Of a stretch of 62,000 nucleotides of DNA, positions 48,501 to 59,200 are shown in pieces. Position numbers and translations under genes: made by a program. The stretch's first letter is position 1, and each line of letters begins with the position of its first letter. Origin of the DNA: Phoronis australis (lineage: Eukaryota > Phoronida > Phoronidae); contig NMRA01000029.1 of assembly GCA_002633005.1 (NCBI GenBank), positions 150,959 through 212,958 of the forward strand. The letters are read 5' to 3'. The notes beneath the pieces were generated by a model. That model was not told where the DNA came from, made no database searches, and saw only the letters and a list, made by a program, of their open reading frames with translations.

Positions 48501-51500
48501 CTTGGTGTGCGAGGAAGGAAGAAAGCTGCAGTGAGAAGACTGGGCGAAACAGCTGAGAGGACATCTTGTTGGCTGTGGTACCGTCGGAATGAAGGAAGTT
48601 GGAGGCCTCAGTGATGCACAGTGGGTTGGCCGCCACTGTGGACCCACCAGTGGAGACCGTTATGGTTTAGGGTCGAAACGAGTCGAGGAAGCTGGATGCC
48701 ATCTGATGACATCAAGCTACGCCTCCAACTAGTTAGTGTACGGCGGGTAGAAGAGAATCCTGGTTTAGCTGTTAAGAAGAAGGGGCGACAAGACGTCAGA
48801 CTACATAGAAGCCTGACAACTATTGAGGCAGATAACATCACTGTAAGTACACACATCGACATGCCATGAATGTTCCTTTGTTTTAGATAAAATTTCTTAA
48901 GTCATATTACCTGATCACAGTAAAGTTCACATAAGACAAATCAAAGTGGAGTAAAAATTTTACATGAGTATGGCGAAACACAACTTACCCGAAGGGCGGA
49001 AGTGCACGGACTTTGTCAGAGAATATCAAAAATCCGACTCAAAATGTGACGTATGAGAATTTTACTGCAGGTATAAAACCAGGAATTTGATTGTGATGGG
49101 CGACACAGTTTTAATGAACCAACTTGGCATGAGTTTAGTGATCACAGGACATCCAAGAAATTTTTTTTTTTTGGCCAATGATGTGGGTCATGATCCTAAA
49201 AACATCCTTCGGTACAACCAACACGTCTTTTCTAAATTAAGCACTCAACAAAACTTACATTTGGGTACGGCAAGCCAAGAGATGACTTCACGTTAAACCA
49301 TTCACTGCGGTCCCAAACCTTCTTTGAAACTGAAAAATGAAAAAGGATCTCCTTTCACACCTAGAAATGTCACACTAACGGTAAAACTCACACTTACCAC
49401 AGAATGACGAAACTACTGGATTCAAGTCTGAGGTGATACGGTATTAGTACATCAAAAAATATTTTCATCTAAGGACACAATATGGGAGGCACGTGATAAT
49501 TTTAACTTGTGAAATATCTCAAGCGAAATCAATTTTAGAGCCCCAAGCAGCATATTCTACGATCATTGAAAACCATTGTTTTGGTTTACACTTTGTGAGT
49601 AACCTTTTGCTTCGTATTTTTAATGGGTGAGATAGCAAATCATTACCCGTAACAAAACTGCGGACAGTATGGGGTTCAATGATCGATAGTTTCAAAAGCA
49701 ACACTTATCACCCCTAACGTGATTTATTACAATCCAGTTTGAAGTGCGCAACCTAATTAGAGCAATGGTAGCAATGCAATGAGGCTTTGAAATGGAAAAG
49801 TGGTGATGAGAGAGAGCAGAGCTGAGCAAGGCTTTGGAACAATCACTTAACTCTGAAACTAGTGACATCTACAGTAAAAATCCTCCAGCTTGGTGAAGTC
49901 TTTAAAATTTGGGACATGGAAATTCAAGCAAAAATTGAACTTTATGGATTCTGAAGATGATACAGACGATTTTGGCATTCATCATTTCTCAAATTTTGGT
50001 TTTCATCTAGGGGAATGATTGTTTTTCATGGACCGTAGTTCTTAAATCTGGGACAGCCAATATTACCCATCTCTGTAATTTGGTAGCTAAATAATTTTTT
50101 TTCACAGCCAAAATTGGAGAATTTTACAGTACCATTGAAAACTTTTATCCGATAATGTACAGTGAATTTCAAGCTCCCAGAGAAAATGTGGAACCCAATA
50201 ATGTAATTTTGTGTTTGTCCTTATGGCATTTGAAGGTACCACTCTATTTGGCATTGTAAACTACCGAGTCTGAATTTGTTTCGCATACCTTGACCGTAAT
50301 TCAAGAAAATACATAAATCGCCAATAATCCCTCGTTCCGTTAGAGAAAATAAATTTCGGTTAAAACTGGTCCTTCATTGCTATAAAAAGGTCTCCACATG
50401 TTAATTACATGTACTCAAATGAAAAGTCTTTGTCTTCCGAAGAACTGAAAGTTCATTAATACTCAAGACCATATTCAGCAAATATGACATGTGGTGACAC
50501 GTCAGTAAATAGAGCCTGGTCTTGCCCACTCTTCAAGTGGCAATTCTTGCCAAATTCACATTCTACAGGTCGCTTCCTAGCAGGTGTTACAGGTAAACTA
50601 AACTGAAAAATGATTCGGTTATGCACCAGGTGGAAGCACTATACTGAGCAACCTGAGGGGAAATTTTGTTTATGGTGATCAGTGAAAAAATTCTAGCAAT
50701 AATATTTGCCGCAAACTGAAGAAAGTTTGAGCTGATTATTAAGGTGTGACAAAACTTCCTCACCAGGTATCCACTAACACCTTGGCAAAGGCACAAGAGA
50801 CTGTTATCTACAAGTACACATTAGGCAATGTTTACTGATGATAATCTGACATATTTACCAGCAACTACAGCCATTGATATGATAACTGATAAGGGCAAAG
50901 TCTGTGAGGGGGTTGTCCTTAATTTTGAGGTGCCCATGCTCTTATTTGTGTTTACATGTAACTACAACTTAAGGCCTTTTGACATTAACTTAACTGCAGT
51001 CTGAGTGGAGCGTCGATGTTAACTGCGAAGTTAATTGAATCGTTCACACCAACTTCAGTAGTTAACAGCATCAAAGTAATTGGTAGGTGACACTGTCCTC
51101 GTCGAAGTAATCGGAAGGTAGCACTAATGCATTCTGTTCGTGCTAAGGTTTTTTAATGTGACCATTCGAAAACATTTACGAGTGCTAATTGATATAAAAC
51201 TTATATCTAATTTGATTGGACATAATTCAAGCAAAATTAATCTAAGCAACCATTGGCAACGGCACAGCCCTTTAATTGTTGATGATAGCAGTCGGGTCCC
51301 TGGTAATAACTTCGATGAGACTGGAGTTGACCGTTCATATCTCACCACAGCGTCAATGCTAAATCCACTTGTTTACTGCAAAGCTAACGGGCGCCATTAA
51401 CTTTGATCCAGGACCAAAGTTAACCGTTTATATAGACCCCAACTAGCCAAAATGTCGACTCGTCGACGTTAGTGCAAAACAGCAAAAAGCAGCAAATTAG

Positions 51501-54500
51501 GCAATAGCCATTTAGGGAAGGGTGTGGGGTTGAGAACTAGTTTGATGCCTGTTATTCAGTGGAGAAAACTGAAGGACCCCTGTAGTGACCAACTGGAAAA
51601 TCATGGAGCCTGACTGCCTTTACGGGTTGCACTAGGTAATTGCAAAACAACATTTTCGAAATTTGCGCATATTGGGCAAAATTGAAGAAGAAGTTATCAT
51701 AAATGACTTTAATTTCTAGGCTACATTATGAATGTGGATTTTTTTTTAAATTAACCACCTTTTATGAACAGTTGCAACCAAGTTCTGAGCTTATCACCTC
51801 TGTTTATTATCACAACCACATTGTACAAATGAAGATAAGAAAAAGTAAAACTTCTCATAAATGTAATAAAATGAAATTCCACTTGTGTCCCAAACTGGAG
51901 AACATTAACCACACCCTTATCTGCAGTTGGCTTATGGCTGAAGATAATTTTATGAACAGAGGGCAAATAAGGTTGTGTAAATAAGCCACTGTGAATCAGT
52001 AGTGGTCTAGGAATGCAATATATCTTCCATTAATCAGCAATGCATGACAGGTCGCAGATATACTTGAATCTATCTTGAAATAGGTAGAAATAGGAAGTGG
52101 AAACTAAATATTGGCTTGCACCTCAGCTCGTTTACAGGTAACTGCAATACTTGACCTGTTTGAAAGAAGCGCAACCTGTTTGGAAACGGAAAAGGCCCCC
52201 TATTACTTACGATGTCTTCACGGCTTTTAATTACAACTGAAACTGGACAAAGGCTAGTGTTACTAAGTAACAAGGCAGGAAAATGTGCAGTTTATAAAGA
52301 TACTGTAATTAGAATTACTGCTCTAATTGACAACATGTCACCATGCATTTCTGACACGTTTGCTGACAATGACGTGCTTTCCACGCATTTGGGTTTTTCT
52401 ATAGTGAAGAACACTGTAAAGCACTTCAACTGAAAGTTTGTTTTTTCAAAAGTCGCAGGTTTACTTAAACACAGGACAGGACCCTTAAGCCCTCGCTTTA
52501 AGGCCGAATGTTGGCTCAATTCCTCTCTCAAAAATAGTGAGAATTACGTAAAATTGCCCTTATGAGGCACAAAATTCCCCTCAAGTGATTAGGGGTGGAG
52601 ACATTCCTCCTCACCTAAAAATTACCCTCTCAGAAGGCACAGGCACTTTTCCCCACAGGTGCAGGATCGATCAAATTCGAGTCACAAACCATAACACAAA
52701 CATCTAACAACGACCCTCGACATACTCACCATCCCAGACAACTTTATAGCGCTTGTCTTCAAAATCAACACCGCCATAAGCAAGCAACAGTCTAAGTGGC
52801 TGACCAAGCTGAAACAAACATACAAGGGAATTAATGATAAGAATCAACTATACAAAGGTTTTATGCAAATTTTACAAATATCAAAACTTTTACACAGGTT
52901 TTCAGTAGCGGCGTTAATCGAGAGGGGTTCTATCAACAAATAAGACCAGATTTAAGCCCCTTACAATTATAATAGGTGTAAGACCTGACAATTAGGTGTT
53001 TTATTTTTTAAATGGCCTTCCTCATTACAAAGCCAACTTAACTTTATGAAGATGCAATGAGTAAAATAGTCTATTATATATACTCAATGGAACGCAATTT
53101 TCAGGACTGAAGACTGTAAATGAGAACCACTTGCATTCTTACTTATAATAAGTTGATATCGGTATTTTACCTCTTAAAATGCAGCGATTTTCTTACATGA
53201 TCATGTAGACCATCTTTTTAAAAAGTACACGAATGTATAATCTCATTTAGAAATTGTTCAAAAATCAAGTATCATACTGATTTTCTTAACCAATCTGGTT
53301 GAGCAGTAGCCTGGAGGCAGGGGAAAAAGTATTTTTTACACGAACTGGTTTCACAAATGTGTTACGCAGCGGCAATGTGGAATGAGTATACTGACTGACT
53401 GATCGGCCAGTGGAGATACAGGGGTGTCATTATCAGCTTGACAGTGGCTAGCAAGTGTTTACACAGTCCAGCTCTCTTCTTTTGTGCTTTCATCCAATAA
53501 GCTCAGTAACCCAGCAATTATGCTGTAAACTGTTCGCCTAACCGATATCAAAAAATACTACTTGCACAGGACTTTCAACAAATGTCGTGAAGCAGGCGTG
53601 TTTTGTATGAAATACTTTCACCAAAAAACTTTGAATGGAGAAAAACGGTTAACTTTCAGAGAAATTAGGCTTAACTTTCACCTGATGATTTCTTTGTGAC
53701 TGTAAGCTCTAACCAGCTGAACCACAGTATTGTGTCCCAACACAAAAGGTTTGCTTGACAAGTTTAATGGAGCAGGATTCTAGATAAGCTCCTGGCCTTG
53801 AAAATTTAATTTTACACTCCAGGAGAATGGTAGGTAATGCATAGTATTTATTAAGGAATTGTTTTCTCCAGAAGGCAATATTTTGAGTCACAGATTTCTC
53901 AGAGATGTTTAAGGTATCAAAACTAACTTTATGGAGAAAAACCGTCTTGTTTCAGCAGTTCTTAAGTACTAAAGTGTGACGGGACGTTCGTAACATTACG
54001 CTTATTGTTATTCTTATTTAGTTGCAAATGTTCAGTTATTCTTATGCTAATGTATTTGTTGCGTCTCAGTGTGCCTTTGTTACGTGGGCATGCGGGCGCG
54101 ACTGTATGTGTCGGGCACTTCTCTAGCGACAGGCTGAGGAGAAGGGTGTTTCTTTCCTTTGCCTACATGAAATTGATCGTTATCATGTGTAACTGAACTG
54201 AAGGTATGCCTGATGAGGTGAAATACACATTTTTGATGCTCAGTGGATACTTGCTCTGTTACAAAAGGAAACGTGGTATTCTTAGAATTGTAAACTTTGA
54301 TTCCTGTGATGCCAACTTTTGTAATGAAATTGAGAAGTGGTGGGAAGGGGTTTCGGCATATTTGTTCCTAATTTAATAGCTATTCTAAAGTCTCAAGGGC
54401 GGAATGGTCCAAAGAATTGAATGCAAACATAGAAATGTTTTTTCTTGGTAGGATGGTATCAGTGTTACATACAACACGACAAGAGACTGTAGACTTAGGT

Positions 54501-56222
54501 GGTTCCTACGTTAAGCTGTTGAAGAGAATTTTGACAGTAGACAAATTTCTTTTTAAAACTATTTCAAGTTACAAACGACAACTCTTGCTCCTTTTGTAGA
54601 CAGTCTACAGAGACGTTGAAGCAAAAGTTTATTTTGGGACTGAAAACAGAGAATTTGTTTCACACAAAGTGTATCCTTCATGTTTCGACTACCCCTCTCC
54701 AACAATATTATTCTGGGTCTTTTGTGATAAACAAGAAACTTTTAAGAACTCCATTGGGTGAAAAATTTATTGTCAGAAGTGTGTTTCAAAAAGACTGCTT
54801 TTGAGTAGTGCTGGGAAAAAATTAAATTTAGATCTTTTCAAAAAGAGATGGAACATTGAAACAATTCTCCAGGGTAGCAAGCAGGATTAGAGGTGCATGT
54901 GAGTGCATGACTGTTTGTACTTTTGTAAATTTTTTTTTCATCAATACCGATATTTTCCATACATAAACCCACCCGATATAATGCCCAGGGGCGTTTATTC
55001 GGAAAGTTATGCCAAATAAACGCCCATGCGCATTTATTTGGTGTTACAACTTCTGGTATCAAGTGTCCAGATTGTGTGGCGTTTATTCGGAAATGACCTT
55101 TTAAAAGCCCACTTAGCTTCAACTTTTAGCCACAAATTCAATTTTGTGAAGCATTTATCACATTTATAAAGACGAAGTGTTGGCGAACTATGTATTTATT
55201 AACTTTAAATCAAAACAGTTTTATGCAAAAAAAATCGCTGAAATTTTCATATCAGCTGAGCCTATGACTTTCCAACTACATCCCCCCCCTTTCCGAATAA
55301 ACGCCCGGGTGTTTATTTGGTGTTACTGAAATGCCTGAAATTTTTCATTTTCCAAATATACGCCCATGGGCTTATTTACGATACGCCCATGGGCTTATTT
55401 ACGGAAAACTCTGGCACTTGTTTAATGGGGTAATAAAGTGCACATCTACTGAAAATCTTAATAACGATTGTTTAATGTGTAATAAAGTGCACGCTAGGAA
55501 TTGACCATGCAGCACCTACACCTCATTAACCTCAACTATAGGACTTATGTCACGATTTGTATGTTGAGTTGGATTTGTTTTAACTATTGTTTATCTGTGC
55601 CAGTAATACATTTTCTTTTAATATATTATTCCTAATTTCTTGTCGGTTCACTAGCAGTACGGCGTTTACCCCCGTTGAGCCAAACTTGTTCGATTGTATA
55701 GCCCAACAACAAGTTGGGAGGATAACAACTGGGCCAGTACCTTGTCCTTATACGAATTTTTAACTTAACTCCATTCTGGCATTTATTAATTGTTGGAGGG
55801 CCAGCTCTCTTTTGTTCAATAATTGCTCTATCTCCGAACGTGACTGGGATCGATATGTGCTCAGCTGTTAAAAATAAAAGTTAAGTTATAACACATTTGA
55901 ACATAAACCAATAGCATTTCTGAATTCCTCGTCAAATGCTGATCTTGTTTAGCTTTCGAATCACCAAAATCGCCCAACTGCAACCGAATCCGAACAAACC
56001 AATTCGCACTGGGTTTGGCTGCCGGTGTTCACGCCTGGTCGGTTGGTAAGTATAACCATAGACTATAATGGTATAACTAAGCCACAGTACGGTAGAGTAG
56101 GCGAATGAGTGCCGCGTGCTGTGGCAATCGCCGGTGTTTGAATTTGATTATTTTGGTCGAAGCAACATGGCCAGATAGCTACTCACCCCTCGAATATCCC
56201 AGTATCCTAGAGTAATCGGCAT
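36564..56222 (-). CDS. GSTM: Mu-class glutathione S-transferase, complete, 8 exons
   Basis: Cytosolic enzyme conjugating glutathione to electrophiles. Exons in transcript order: 56222-56187, 52808-52730, 44273-44203 (or its twin 49329-49259), 43103-43022, 42363-42266, 40339-40244, 39542-39432, 36653-36564. Total 663 nt, 220 aa, the usual mu-class length, with all phases agreeing. N-terminal thioredoxin-fold domain: MPITLGYWDIRG with catalytic Tyr7 and Trp8, cis-Pro64 in LPYLMDG, and TETNAI in place of the usual TQSNAI (Gln to Glu75, Ser to Thr76). C-terminal helical domain: NLCYKTY (Tyr119, near the mu-class second active-site Tyr), DFLGDKPFFAGDN, and SCLDAFPNLQGFCKRFE. The C-terminus is KMAFFGNK, close to mammalian KMAVWGNK. 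The first intron is about 3.4 kb; the second contains the duplication and a gap. Confidence 0.95.
36895..37385 (+). repeat. Dispersed repeat family B, copy 4 (longest)
   Basis: Aligns with 3185-3620 over most of its length: GTAGAAAGCCTTTAGAATTT, CAATTGAGTCACATGACCAT, and later ATTTTTGATAGCATCTTACG, GCATTTTGGAGAGCAGTTCA, TAAAGGATAGT and TTGGACATTTTCCCAG. Noncoding. Lies within the last GST intron. Confidence 0.6.
37737..37835 (+). other. Degenerate tRNA-like sequence (possible SINE head)
   Basis: TGGCTCACTGC resembles an A box. GCAATTGTTAATTGC folds as an anticodon-like stem-loop with a seven-base loop TTGTTAA (GTT, Asn). GGGCTCAAGATCC resembles a B box inside a short hairpin. Acceptor stem pairing is not convincing and the variable region is long, so this is more like a tRNA-derived SINE or pseudogene than a working tRNA. 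Confidence 0.3.
38030..39384 (-). repeat. Long modular repeat, copy 3, inverted
   Basis: Reverse orientation of the 3933 and 33355 copies. The right end is the complement of CCACCTACATATTTAACCGT and GGGTGCATTATGCCGTC, and then modules run leftwards with AAATTTCATGAAAATCTGTC and GCCAAATTT motifs. About six modules are visible, making this the fullest copy. Lies in a GST intron. Confidence 0.7.
41128..41525 (-). pseudogene. LINE reverse transcriptase C-terminal fragment
   Basis: The minus strand encodes LTRLRCSNHSLLVERGRRTN, then IPYDNRLCRLC...VEDEHHVVLICSAYQDLR and a stop at 41218. The CxxC...H...C zinc-like motif after an LRxxxHxLxxExGR-like stretch is the usual tail of non-LTR retrotransposon ORF2. 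Only this 3' fragment survives; 41128-41217 would be its 3' UTR. Confidence 0.6.
41526..41911 (+). pseudogene. Penelope-like element GIY-YIG tail fragment
   Basis: The plus strand encodes CGILTISKNHNIQDLSVQII, then a RLKREQYWIDKHNTIEPHGL stretch and N-I-K-T-S stop at 41699-41701. The RxxREQYWI...T..PxGLN pattern is typical of the C-terminal part of the Penelope GIY-YIG endonuclease. About 200 bp of AT-rich 3' sequence follows. It abuts the oppositely oriented LINE fragment; the exact junction near 41500-41540 is uncertain. Confidence 0.5.
42501..42554 (-). repeat. 53-bp mini-hairpin repeat, copy 2 (inverted)
   Basis: TTTTGAGAACCAGTTTTCTC through CAGGCACCATATTGGTTCTC and AAAA. Reverse orientation relative to 10108-10160, with both arms intact. 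Confidence 0.75.
43808..47483. repeat. 3.68-kb duplication, copy A (ends at gap)
   Basis: Aligns with 48862-52536 from TGCCATGAATGTTCC to CTCTCTCAAAAATA. It includes GST exon 3 (44203-44273). Its right border is exactly the first base of the N run. Differences are frequent in the first two thirds and nearly absent after about 46200. Confidence 0.95.
46478..46520 (+). repeat. 53-bp mini-hairpin repeat, copy 3 (right arm lost)
   Basis: TTGAGAACTAGTTTGATGCC, TGTTATTCAGTGGAGAAAAC and then GAAGGACCCCTGTAGTG instead of GGTTCTCAAA. Duplicated at 51530-51572 as part of the larger duplication. Confidence 0.65.
47484..48122. other. Assembly gap (639 N) between duplication copies
   Basis: Unknown bases in the GST second intron, bounded on the left by the end of duplication copy A and on the right by an open retroelement frame, so it probably hides the rest of that element. 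Confidence 0.99.
48123..48614 (+). pseudogene. Retroelement ORF fragment with PD-(D/E)xK-like endonuclease motif
   Basis: A frame open from the gap edge reads FVGEGEIRKKSRQQPCILDG, then MRVDLGRKLVVPSIVETSLR, PDIILWSDIHQFIVIIELTV, PWEEGCEEAHERKLSKYNEL, and GWRTWLFPVEVGCRGFPARS. It stops at TGA 48612-48614. RPD followed 14 residues later by an E-L-T strand, then KxxKY, resembles a restriction-like nuclease core. ELTVPWE...ERKxxKY...PVEVGCRGF is a recurrent pattern in retroelement-derived invertebrate proteins, recalled from general knowledge and not checked. 5' part is in the gap; function inferred. Confidence 0.55.
49259..49329 (-). CDS. GSTM: Duplicate copy of GST exon 3
   Basis: A 71-nt exon with intact acceptor (TTTTTCAG) and donor (GTAAGTTTTG), the twin of 44203-44273. 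Two bases differ. One is silent (CGC for CGT, Arg). The other turns the codon split with exon 2 from GAT (Asp) to GTT (Val). Because 71 is not a multiple of three, both copies cannot be spliced into one mRNA without a frameshift. They are either mutually exclusive or one is an assembly or haplotype artefact. Confidence 0.8.
51530..51572 (+). repeat. 53-bp mini-hairpin repeat, copy 4
   Basis: Identical to 46478-46520 by virtue of the large duplication; right arm lost in the same way. Confidence 0.65.
52537..52665 (-). repeat. Dispersed repeat with TGTGCCTTCTGAGAGGG motif
   Basis: The complement reads GTGCCTGTGCCTTCTGAGAG, GGTAATTTTTAGGTG, then GAGGGGAATTTTGTGCCTCA. A relative lies at 24826-24880 in a BRPF intron (CTGTGCCTTCCGAGAAGGGA, ATTTTTGGGGTGGAGG). 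Confidence 0.5.
54975..55410. repeat. Cluster of GGGCGTTTATTCGG / CCAAATAAACGCCC motifs
   Basis: At least six motifs in both orientations: GGGGCGTTTATTCGGAAAG, CCAAATAAACGCCCATGCGC, GGCGTTTATTCGGAAA, CCGAATAAACGCCCGGGTGT, and the tandem ATACGCCCATGGGCTTATTT. The palindrome near 55295-55320 could form a hairpin. Lies in the first GST intron. Confidence 0.65.
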
Positions 56223-59200
56223 TGTAAGACAATACTTAAGTGAGAGCCAATAACCACGCAGTACAGCAAATCGCTACTCTCCTCTGCCACCCTATACCGA
56301 CAGTGAATGAAGTAAAGAAAGAGGTCAGAGATGTCCTGAGCAGGGCCTCAAACTCTGACGTCACGGATAGCGTGACGCAAAAAAAATGGAAAAAGAGTTG
56401 TGCAGAATACCTTCTGACACAGCGCCACCTATACTTTTTTAAGGTGTAAATACTTAAACATTATACAACAAATAGTCTAGCTCATATAAACGAAATTCTG
56501 TTCGCCTTCGTGAGATTAATGCACTAATTAGCTGTCAACTACTGCTCAAATTTGATTCAGTAAAATCTGACTTAGGCTAGAAAGCAAGTACAATATTATT
56601 TTTGTCCAATGATACTCCCTGTAAAACAATACATTAAATGTCGGGTAAACTGATGAATTGAGTAAATGTCATTAACAATGTTTTCTGTAGAAAAACAAAG
56701 CAACTAAACCAACAGATGGCGAAATGAGCTACACAGTCGGACTGCAATCAACATTCGAAATCAAAGATCCCCGGCGGAGAGTGATGAGTAACCTCTGGCC
56801 CCAGCCGATGCAGTGTGCACCGCTGTAACCTATGGTGTTAGTAGAATGAGTACATTACACGCATGTCAACTGCACACTAAATGTACAAGAAATACAATTG
56901 TGCAGTACACTCCAATTGTTTGCGTCAAGGGGAATTTATAGAATGTGTTAAGACCACGCTTTCATTCTGCGATACTTTCTTGGAAATCACTTGTGCCTTG
57001 ACATACACAATGCAATTACCACTGTTTATGCAACTGAAACTTTTATGTTAATGGTCATCCTGTCGCTAGCAAGCAAACAGTGCTTCTTCGAATGGGCAAT
57101 GTGTCACAGTCGTAGACCAAGTAGGTGACCCGAGTGACCTACAGTACTTGGTCTACGACATCAACATTTAGGCCTAATGAGCAGCACATCACATGGCTCA
57201 CTCAAGGCTGGATGGGCCATGTAAAAGTTACTCGACGACAGAAAACAAAGCAAGTTGACAGAAATATATCTGAAATCTTTTTCTGTGCTAACATTGAAAT
57301 AAATCCAAAGTGGAACAGTTATTCAATAAAGAGACAACTTAGTAAACTAAGAGATTACAAGACCAGTTTGAAAACCCCTGTCATTCCTGACCGTACCCGC
57401 CAACACATCTGGTCCGATCCGGAGTGATATTTGAGCGATGACAAAGGCAGGCCAATAGACCAAAATAAACCCAAAAAAAAGAACAATTATGACAAAATTA
57501 CAATATTGTGGCAGTGCACAACTTTGATAAAAATACAGAAAAATCTGGCCCATATAGAAGACCTTACGTCCGAATAATCGAGGAACTTATTTTTACGCTT
57601 GAATAATCTGATTGATTTGTTCAAGTTTCGTATAGAGTGGAGTATTCTTCTTTTTCTTCAACAAGAAGATTTTTAAATGTCGCCTGTAAATTATTATTTT
57701 TTGTTCTCATTATTCATAAGTTGATAAAGTGTTTAGTAGTTGGAATTTTGACCTTGCCTTTCTGTTTAGTCCGTTCAGTTAATTTTATTAGTGAAATGAA
57801 CTTTTTCCCTTACCCCAATTGTTTTCATTTATAAAAAGCTCTTTAGAAACTTCAGAGTTCAGTTTTTTTTCAGAGAAATGTAGTTTTTCAGATTTTAGGC
57901 GTGTTCCCTGCAATGGAATCTAAAATAAAAGAGTAAGAAACAACCAGATGACCACCTTGGATTGCCACTTTTAAGCCAGGGGGTTTGATTTGCTGTTATA
58001 AGAATCAAACAAAAGTACGATTTTATAGCTGATCAAGACTTAGTGAGAGAGGATATAGTTATTTTGGAGTTTGTCACCATTTCCTGTCATCATAGCGTGG
58101 ACCTCATTTTGCGTTACTTTGTTGCCATCATCTGATCCTCTTCTCTGTGTGTGATAAGATCTCCTTGAGAAAGAATTAAGTTTCACGTACCGGTAGGCAA
58201 ACTGTTCTTTACAGCTATATTTACTTTTTCTTATCTTCAATCCATTAACAACAGAAAATAAATCAAATACCCTGGGTGATTTAGAATAGGCACTAACAAA
58301 ACACAAATGAATTACCAATTAGTGATTGCACACTCAGTTAATGTTAAGTTAACTTAATTAAAGAGCATTTATTCATAGGTACTCTGAGTACATGCATAGC
58401 TATTTTCTCTTCTCTTAATGTGCTTTAATGTGTTGGAGGGGCATTTTGGTGCTGTCTTGGGACTGAAGTTCCCTACATCTATCCACTATCACATATGAAT
58501 CAGTCTCAGTCCCAATCTGAAGTGGTTGTAGGTCACAACTCACACCATCACAACAAATAGAATAAAAAGAGACATGCAGGATACAAACTATTAGGAAATG
58601 AAACAGTACACAATTACGGCCATATGACTCAACCGTGTATTTAACCTGTTCACTTCAATGTTGTTTACCAAGCATATGTGGAATGTTTGACTGAACATGT
58701 ATAGCCAAAAAAAACATAGTCTGGGATCGAACACTAGGATGATGGTTGCAAGAAAACCCCCTAAATTGTCAAATGGATTTAGACATTGCACTCTACCATG
58801 ACAAAAGAATGGTTTAATAAATTGTGACATCAGCGTATTTTTAAGCTGTAAGGTCACCTTGGTAAGCTTCAGTCCCATGTTGGGATGCATATAAAGTACA
58901 TGTACAGTAATCTTGTTCAGAGTGTTTCTTTTAAATTCGATGTAGTGACCATTTTTAGTTTACACATTCAAATGAAAAACTATAAACAATGAAAAAACAA
59001 GATTGCTTATTCAGTTTAATAATGTCTAAGTTTCTTTTGACAAAAGTTGCCATCTTTATTAAAGTGTGCCATTATTTTGTGTCTTGTTCTATTCACAGGT
59101 ATTCATTAAATGGATGACACCAGTGACGTCTGCTTAACCAACTTACACATGGACATATAATTGCGCAACTGAAGTAGTTCTCAACATATGATACAGATGT

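Larger units (their letters stand above)
48862..52536. repeat. 3.68-kb duplication, copy B
   Basis: Partner of 43808-47483, offset 5054 bp. Includes the twin GST exon (49259-49329). The right border at 52536 is followed directly by a different dispersed repeat (52537-52665). Confidence 0.95.

Noticed and set aside
56240-56449. 69-codon plus-strand frame next to the GST first exon
   Set aside because: Overlaps the probable GST 5' UTR/promoter on the other strand and resembles no protein I know.
57125-57427. 100-codon plus-strand frame
   Set aside because: No domain, no codon bias, no supporting exon structure; starts inside the 51-bp palindrome.
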